IMG/VR virus record: IMGVR_UViG_3300024999_000416
Location: 1-22,984 of that record
Direction: 5' to 3' (one strand)
Length of the DNA stretch: 22,984 bases
Origin: a virus
Shown here: positions 18,675 to 22,984 of the stretch, piece by piece
Layout: every line of letters starts with the position of its first letter
Numbering within the stretch: position 1 is the first letter of the stretch
The notes under the pieces: model-generated
Told to the model about the DNA's origin: nothing
The model's input: the letters and a program-made list of their open reading frames with translations, nothing else
Database searches by the model: none
Program-made: the position numbers and the translations under genes

Positions 18675-19265
18675 ATGTACCTCTTCTTCGACACCGAAAC
18701 CTCAGGCCTTCCCAACTTCAAGGCCTCCAACTCAGACCCATCTCAACCTTGGGTAGTGCAGCTCGCCGCTGTACTCACCAATGAACTTAACCACCCTCTC
18801 CAAACTATGTCCCTCATGATCCGATCAGAAGGTCTTCCTATGTCCCCTGAAGCCGAGGCCACTCATGGGATCTCCGTAGCTGTAGCCGATGTCTATGGCA
18901 TCATGCCTGCTGAGGCTCTGGGAATGTTCATTAACCTCGCCAGAAAGTCTACCCTCCTCATCGCCCACAATCTCACCTTCGACATGCGCCTCCTTAAGAT
19001 TATGGCCACCAGGATATGCTCCGAGGCTAAGGACGACATCTACTACATGGATGATAACATTCCCAAAGTATGCACCATGATGTCTACCACTAAACTATGC
19101 AATCTTCCATATCCCTCTGGTAAGAAAGGTTGCAAGTGGCCGAAGCTTGAGGAACTCTACTACTTCCTCTTCAACCGGGAGTTGCAAGGTGCTCATGACG
19201 CCTTAGTAGATGTCAACGCTACAAGGGAATGTTACTTTGAGCTAGTAAGGAGGGGGCTGATATGA
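18675..19265 (+). CDS. DnaQ-like 3'-5' exonuclease (DEDDh)
   Basis: This 196-residue protein has the three Exo motifs in order: FFDTETSGL with Asp6 and Glu8, HNLTFD with Asp103, and GAHDALVDVNATRECY with His174 and Asp179 (DEDDh type). It should remove nucleotides from 3' ends using two metal ions. It is a stand-alone exonuclease in addition to the exonuclease domain inside the polymerase at 20232, so it may serve recombination or nucleotide recycling. The ribosome site is weak. Its stop overlaps the next start by ATGA. Confidence 0.88.
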   Translation: MYLFFDTETSGLPNFKASNSDPSQPWVVQLAAVLTNELNHPLQTMSLMIRSEGLPMSPEAEATHGISVAVADVYGIMPAEALGMFINLARKSTLLIAHNLTFDMRLLKIMATRICSEAKDDIYYMDDNIPKVCTMMSTTKLCNLPYPSGKKGCKWPKLEELYYFLFNRELQGAHDALVDVNATRECYFELVRRGLI

Positions 19266-19825
19266 GTATGATTCCTGAAGATCCAGTCTACACCATAAAT
19301 AGCTACAGCCCTGCAGAAGGCTGCCCTTGGATTGTCTGGCCTAATGATCAGCGTATCTACCATTCTGATTTAGAGGCTATGATAGGTCCCAAGTATCAAC
19401 ACTTCGCTGGCATCCAATTTCACGCTCTTAAGATGGACAGTGGAAATGAGTGGGACACAGTGAATGGGTGGCGTCACACTATTGATGATCCAGATTTTTA
19501 TCTTAGACCTGGGTCAATCATAAGTAGCCAATCTTTTGAAGATGGATTTAATGAGAAATTAGATTCACTAATCCCTAATTGTAGGCCTACTTACCCAACC
19601 CCACCTACTACCTCCCCCGCATTGGCTCAACAAGTAGGAGGTTCACATTACAAACACATGACTATCCAACCCATCGAGTTCTTCATAGCTAACTCCATTC
19701 CCTATGCCGAGGCTGCGGTATGCAAATACGCTATCCGCCACCGTGAAAAAGGTGGTGCTGAAGACCTCAAGAAAGCAATCCACATTCTCCAGATTCTTCT
19801 GGAAAAGGAGTACCCTAATGAATAA
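19262..19825 (+). CDS. Protein with C-terminal DUF3310 (SaV-like) domain
   Basis: This 187-residue protein starts at an ATGA overlap. Residues about 124-185 (QQVGGSHYKHMTIQPIEFFI, NSIPYAEAAVCKYAIRHREK, GGAEDLKKAIHILQILLEKE) match DUF3310, a phage domain sometimes labelled nucleotide kinase although its activity is unproven. The N-terminal 120 residues (YTINSYSPAEGCPWIVWPND...) form a separate aromatic-rich part with no known match. DUF3310 genes cluster with replication and nucleotide genes, as here with the MazG-like gene. Confidence 0.8.
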   Translation: MSMIPEDPVYTINSYSPAEGCPWIVWPNDQRIYHSDLEAMIGPKYQHFAGIQFHALKMDSGNEWDTVNGWRHTIDDPDFYLRPGSIISSQSFEDGFNEKLDSLIPNCRPTYPTPPTTSPALAQQVGGSHYKHMTIQPIEFFIANSIPYAEAAVCKYAIRHREKGGAEDLKKAIHILQILLEKEYPNE

Positions 19826-20204
19826 GCAATCCCTAGTGTCTGAATTCATGCGCACCTTCGGGCAGGGTGTCGCTCCCTATCCATCCATCCCCTCTATGGA
19901 CACCATCCTGTTGCGCCAACGATTGATCATCGAAGAGAGCAACGAACTCTTCCTGGCCCTACACAAAGGTGATATAGTGGACGCAGCCGATGGGCTTGCC
20001 GACTTACTCTATGTAGTCTATGGCACCGCAAGTGCCTGCGGCATTGACATTAATCCTATCTTCCAAGAAGTCCACAGGAGTAATATGTCCAAGACTGGAG
20101 GAGTAATTAATGAACATGGAAAGTTGATCAAACCCCCTACATACAGCCCACCTAAGCTCCAATCCCTGATTGATGCCCAACTGGGTGAGGCTTCCCTGTA
20201 TTAA
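19818..20204 (+). CDS. MazG-like nucleotide pyrophosphohydrolase
   Basis: This 128-residue all-helical protein contains IIEESNELFLALHKGDIVDA and ADGLADLLYVVYGTASACGI, the ExxE...ExxD-type metal site of MazG/HisE-like NTP pyrophosphatases (here EExxE and DxxxxLxDLLY). The later EVHRSNMSK segment is typical of phage members. It would hydrolyse NTPs or dNTPs, or lower ppGpp indirectly. GGAG lies 7-8 bases before ATG 19818, inside the previous gene; an upstream extension to 19704 is not needed. Its TAA stop lies inside a dyad repeat. Confidence 0.8.
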   Translation: MNKQSLVSEFMRTFGQGVAPYPSIPSMDTILLRQRLIIEESNELFLALHKGDIVDAADGLADLLYVVYGTASACGIDINPIFQEVHRSNMSKTGGVINEHGKLIKPPTYSPPKLQSLIDAQLGEASLY

Positions 20205-20218
20205 TTAAATCAACACAG
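20196..20218 (+). repeat. Dyad repeat, 20196 copy
   Basis: CTGTATTAATT and AATCAACACAG. It includes the last codons and the stop of the MazG-like gene and lies 13 bp before the polymerase start. Confidence 0.85.
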
Positions 20219-20231
20219 CAATGGAGACCAC

Positions 20232-22778
20232 GTGAAACCCAAAGCCACTTACGTAAAACCCTCAGGCTCCCCATCTGATGCTAAGTATCTAATAGTAGGG
20301 GAACAGCCTGGAATCAACGAGGTCCGTCGCGGAGTCCCTTTCATAGGCCCTGCTGGTCAGGAACTAGAATCCGATCTCAACGCCGCAGGTATAAACCGTG
20401 CTGATTGTTACTTCACTAATGTAATCAAGGACATCGACAGACCCCTTGGTTACTATATTGAGTTCGGCAAGAAGGGTGGTCCTATCATCCACCCTGAAGG
20501 ACAGGAGTACATCAACCTTCTGGCCCAAGAACTGGCTGCCTGCTCAGCCAAAGTAATCATCTCCCTCGGCAACGTGGCCCTCTTTGCACTCTCTGATCGT
20601 AGTGGCATAAACAAGTGGAGGGGATCAGTTATCAAACCCACTCTTCTAAGTGACAAGATACTCATCCCCTCACTCCATCCCGCTACTATCATTCCCCCCA
20701 AGAATGTTTACAAGAACAAACGTCTTCTCATCTGGGACCTCAAACGGGCTAAGTTAGTACAAGAAGGGAAGTGGCAATCTAAATCCCGCCACATTATCAT
20801 CCGTCCATCCTTCTCCCAATGTCTACAGTTCCTTGAAACCTGCCGCCAGTATGGTCTCCTGGGTAACACTATCTACTATGACATCGAGGTAGATGTCTTC
20901 AACGGGGAGATGACTTGCATATCCTTCGCATATTCTCCCACCGATATAATCTCCATCCCTTTCACCCATGAGCATGGGGACTACTTCACTATCCCCCAAG
21001 AAGCTGAGATCCTCTTGAAGATAGCCTATATTCTCGAACATCCTGACATCCCCATTGGAGGTCAAAACCTAACCTTCGACTCTCATTACATGCTCCGTAA
21101 GTATGGCATAAGAGTTCGCAACATCCACGATACGATGGTGGCTCAGAAAATTCTCGCACCGGACTACCCAGTAGGCCTCCACTTTGTCTGCTCTATGTGG
21201 ACTGACATCCCTTACTACAAAGACGATGGGAAGTATTGGCTAAAGGGTATCGGCTCATTCGAGAGTGGGTGGAACTATAATGCTCTGGACTCGGCAGTCT
21301 GCGCTGATGCATTGCCTAAACAATTGGCCGCAATCAAGCACCAGCAAAATTACTACACCTACCTACGCAAAACCGCGGCTATCCCTGCCTATGTCTACAT
21401 CATGGAGAAGGGAATCCGCATCAATGTAGCCAGCATGGAACAAGCTTACGATGATATGGGAAGGGAAGCTGATGCTACCCTCAAGCAACTTCACACTATG
21501 TGTGGCTTTGAACTCAACCCTAACTCACCCAAACAGGTCGCAGGATATTTCTATGGACTTAAGAAACTCCCACCTTACAAGAACAAAGATGGTGGAACAA
21601 CAACTGATGAAAAGGCGCTTAAGAGAATTTCTAGAAAGGGTTTCAAAGAGGCTGCATGCATCCTTAAACTTCGAGGACTCTCTAAAGAAAGATCCACTTT
21701 CCTGGATCCAAATAAAGTGGACACCGATGGGAGAATGCGTTGTTCATACAATCCCGTGGGAACACGTTTTGCCAGAGCTTCCTCCAGTGAAAACATATTC
21801 GGAACGGGTAACAACCTACAGAATCAACCACATAGAGTACTTACTCATTTCCTTGCCGACTCTGGTTACGTCTTCTACGGCATGGACTTATCTCAAGCAG
21901 AGAATAGAATCGTAGCATACGTAGGCCGCATTACTCAAATGATCGAAGCCTTCGAGAAAGGTGAAGACATCCACGGACTCACCGCCCGTATCATGATCAA
22001 TATTTTCTATGGCCCTGAAAAAGGTGCCTCTATTGACATCCGTAGTATGGCCCCCATCGGAGATGGCAAGCACACTTGGCGTGACTGGGGCAAGAAAGCT
22101 AACCATGGTCTCAACTATGACCTCGGCTATAAGACTTTCAGTCTATACAATGAAATCACTGAGCGCGATGGCAAGGTAATCGTCGACATATACCACCGCG
22201 CCTACCCTGGTGTACGAGGAGGCTTTCACGCTTATGTCAAACAATGTATTAACAAAAATAGGACCCTCACAAATCTCATGGGCCGAAAGACAGTCTTCAC
22301 TGATCGTCTTGACGATGCCCTCTACAAAGATGGCTACGCTTGCATCCCACAAGGGACGGTTGGAGATCTTATTGACCAACGGGGTCTTAATTACATTTAT
22401 TACAACAGGTCCCCTCTATTTCGATACGTCGAGCTTCTCATCCAGGTTCATGATCAGATCGGTTTTCAAATCCCAACTCCGTACCATCCAGACCATCCGA
22501 TATCGTGGGAAGACCATTCTAAAATTCTCACCCTGATCAAAGCCTCTCTCGAAACTCCTCTCTACACCCACTACAAACATAAGTTTGTAATTCCAGTAGA
22601 CACTACGATGGGAGTTTGTCTTAACAAGGAACTAAGTTTTGATAATCTAAAGAAACGTCACCCGGCACACATAGCAACTAACATGACCCAGGCCAAGGAT
22701 CTTGACTCATTAGATCCTAACTACTTAGAACAATCTTATTGGGAGATAACAAAGGGATGGCTACCGACGATAATCTAA
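20232..22778 (+). CDS. UDG-like domain fused to Family A DNA polymerase with 3'-5' exonuclease
   Basis: This 848-residue replicative polymerase has three parts. Residues 1-175 resemble family 4/5 uracil-DNA glycosylases (GEQPGINEVRRGVPFIGPAG at 23-42; SLHPATI with His149), but the four Fe-S cysteines of family 4 are absent. Residues about 210-375 are a DEDDy exonuclease (Asp217, Glu219, NLTFD with Asp283, Tyr349xxxAsp353). Residues about 390-810 are polymerase: TRFARASSSENIFGTGNNLQ, motif A DLSQAE with Asp552, motif B RDWGKKANHGLNYD (617-630) and motif C VHDQ (739-742). No 5' nuclease is present. At the position of E. coli Phe762 there is His625, and motif C has Gln742 where Glu is usual. The start follows a dyad repeat and GGAG. 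Confidence 0.92.
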   Translation: MKPKATYVKPSGSPSDAKYLIVGEQPGINEVRRGVPFIGPAGQELESDLNAAGINRADCYFTNVIKDIDRPLGYYIEFGKKGGPIIHPEGQEYINLLAQELAACSAKVIISLGNVALFALSDRSGINKWRGSVIKPTLLSDKILIPSLHPATIIPPKNVYKNKRLLIWDLKRAKLVQEGKWQSKSRHIIIRPSFSQCLQFLETCRQYGLLGNTIYYDIEVDVFNGEMTCISFAYSPTDIISIPFTHEHGDYFTIPQEAEILLKIAYILEHPDIPIGGQNLTFDSHYMLRKYGIRVRNIHDTMVAQKILAPDYPVGLHFVCSMWTDIPYYKDDGKYWLKGIGSFESGWNYNALDSAVCADALPKQLAAIKHQQNYYTYLRKTAAIPAYVYIMEKGIRINVASMEQAYDDMGREADATLKQLHTMCGFELNPNSPKQVAGYFYGLKKLPPYKNKDGGTTTDEKALKRISRKGFKEAACILKLRGLSKERSTFLDPNKVDTDGRMRCSYNPVGTRFARASSSENIFGTGNNLQNQPHRVLTHFLADSGYVFYGMDLSQAENRIVAYVGRITQMIEAFEKGEDIHGLTARIMINIFYGPEKGASIDIRSMAPIGDGKHTWRDWGKKANHGLNYDLGYKTFSLYNEITERDGKVIVDIYHRAYPGVRGGFHAYVKQCINKNRTLTNLMGRKTVFTDRLDDALYKDGYACIPQGTVGDLIDQRGLNYIYYNRSPLFRYVELLIQVHDQIGFQIPTPYHPDHPISWEDHSKILTLIKASLETPLYTHYKHKFVIPVDTTMGVCLNKELSFDNLKKRHPAHIATNMTQAKDLDSLDPNYLEQSYWEITKGWLPTII

Positions 22779-22966
22779 ATCTTGATGAAGCTTCAATATT
22801 CTTTGAAATTCCCACATTCACTCCTACAAATTTAGTGGGTAAGACGCTGAAAATCTGCAGATTTACAGGGACTGATTATGGTAAAGGTTTTGACGAATCA
22901 GTTACTATAATTGTAGGTATAGATGTAAATACTGGGGTAATATATGTACTGGATATGCTTCATTAA
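22757..22966 (+). CDS. Small unknown protein, 69 residues
   Basis: ATG 22757 lies inside the end of the polymerase gene, with GGGAG 11 bases upstream. The protein MATDDNLNLDEASIFFEIPT continues with strands (LVGKTLKICRFTGTDY, SVTIIVGIDVNTGVIYVLDM), suggesting a small beta-barrel. Its TAA stop falls inside the last dyad repeat, the third gene to end that way. Function unknown. Confidence 0.6.
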   Translation: MATDDNLNLDEASIFFEIPTFTPTNLVGKTLKICRFTGTDYGKGFDESVTIIVGIDVNTGVIYVLDMLH

Positions 22967-22980
22967 TTAAATCAACATAG
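22958..22980 (+). repeat. Dyad repeat, 22958 copy
   Basis: CTTCATTAATT and AATCAACATAG, identical to the 15644 copy. It carries the stop codon of the gene before it; what follows lies beyond the window. Confidence 0.85.
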
Positions 22981-22984
22981 GAAC

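Overview
The window is part of a tailed double-stranded DNA phage genome (Caudoviricetes-like). The evidence is a small-terminase-like gene next to a GH108-type endolysin, a dense array of tiny overlapping genes joined by ATGA junctions, and a phage replication and recombination set. That set comprises a Family A DNA polymerase fused to a uracil-DNA-glycosylase-like domain, a Sak4-like ATPase, a Cas4/RecB-like nuclease, an ATP-dependent ligase, a DnaQ-like exonuclease and a DUF669-like ssDNA-binding candidate. No integrase, recognisable repressor, portal, capsid or large terminase is visible. The host cannot be read from the sequence. Consensus sigma70 promoters and strong AGGAGG ribosome sites fit many bacteria, and GH108 endolysins are most familiar from phages of Gram-negative hosts.

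Layout. Bases 1-3389 are a leftward (minus-strand) late-type operon. In transcription order it holds a small-terminase-like protein, a one-TM protein that may be a holin, a GH108-like endolysin, an unknown protein, a beta-helix-like protein with a signal peptide, and a second signal-peptide protein cut by the window edge. A near-consensus extended -10 promoter at 3416-3444 drives it. Bases 3445-3978 are a divergent control region with hairpins, a dyad repeat and a perfect TTGACA-17-TATAAT promoter firing rightwards. From 3979 to the end everything reads rightwards. Bases 3979-9128 carry small, mostly unknown proteins, several Cys-rich, with non-coding stretches holding an AT-rich dyad block, a G-quadruplex-like tract and hairpins. 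Bases 9144-9722 form an isolated promoter/leader/gene/terminator unit. Bases 9771-15232 hold ligase, nuclease, ATPase and ssDNA-binding genes. Bases 15496-15645 encode an unusually long tRNA-Leu-like RNA. Bases 17204-22778 hold a ParB-methyltransferase fusion, an exonuclease, a DUF3310 protein, a MazG-like protein and the UDG-polymerase.

The genes together suit a self-sufficient phage replication module: synthesis and proofreading (UDG-PolA, DnaQ-like), recombination and end processing (Sak4-like ATPase, Cas4-like nuclease, ssDNA-binding candidate), sealing (ligase), nucleotide housekeeping (MazG-like) and DNA modification (ParB-methyltransferase).

The most striking unexplained structure is a 23-bp imperfect dyad repeated eleven times at gene borders. 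Its half-sites are CTRYRTTRATT and AATYAAYRYAG around a central A/T. It often supplies the stop codon of the gene before it and lies 8-50 bp ahead of the next start. A second signal is a family of about six small hairpins with a conserved CTCAA-type loop and changing but still paired stems. A third is a promoter-plus-hairpin cassette repeated three times. Together these suggest an undescribed phage-wide regulatory or gene-shuffling layer. That is inference from pattern; no experiment or database search was available.
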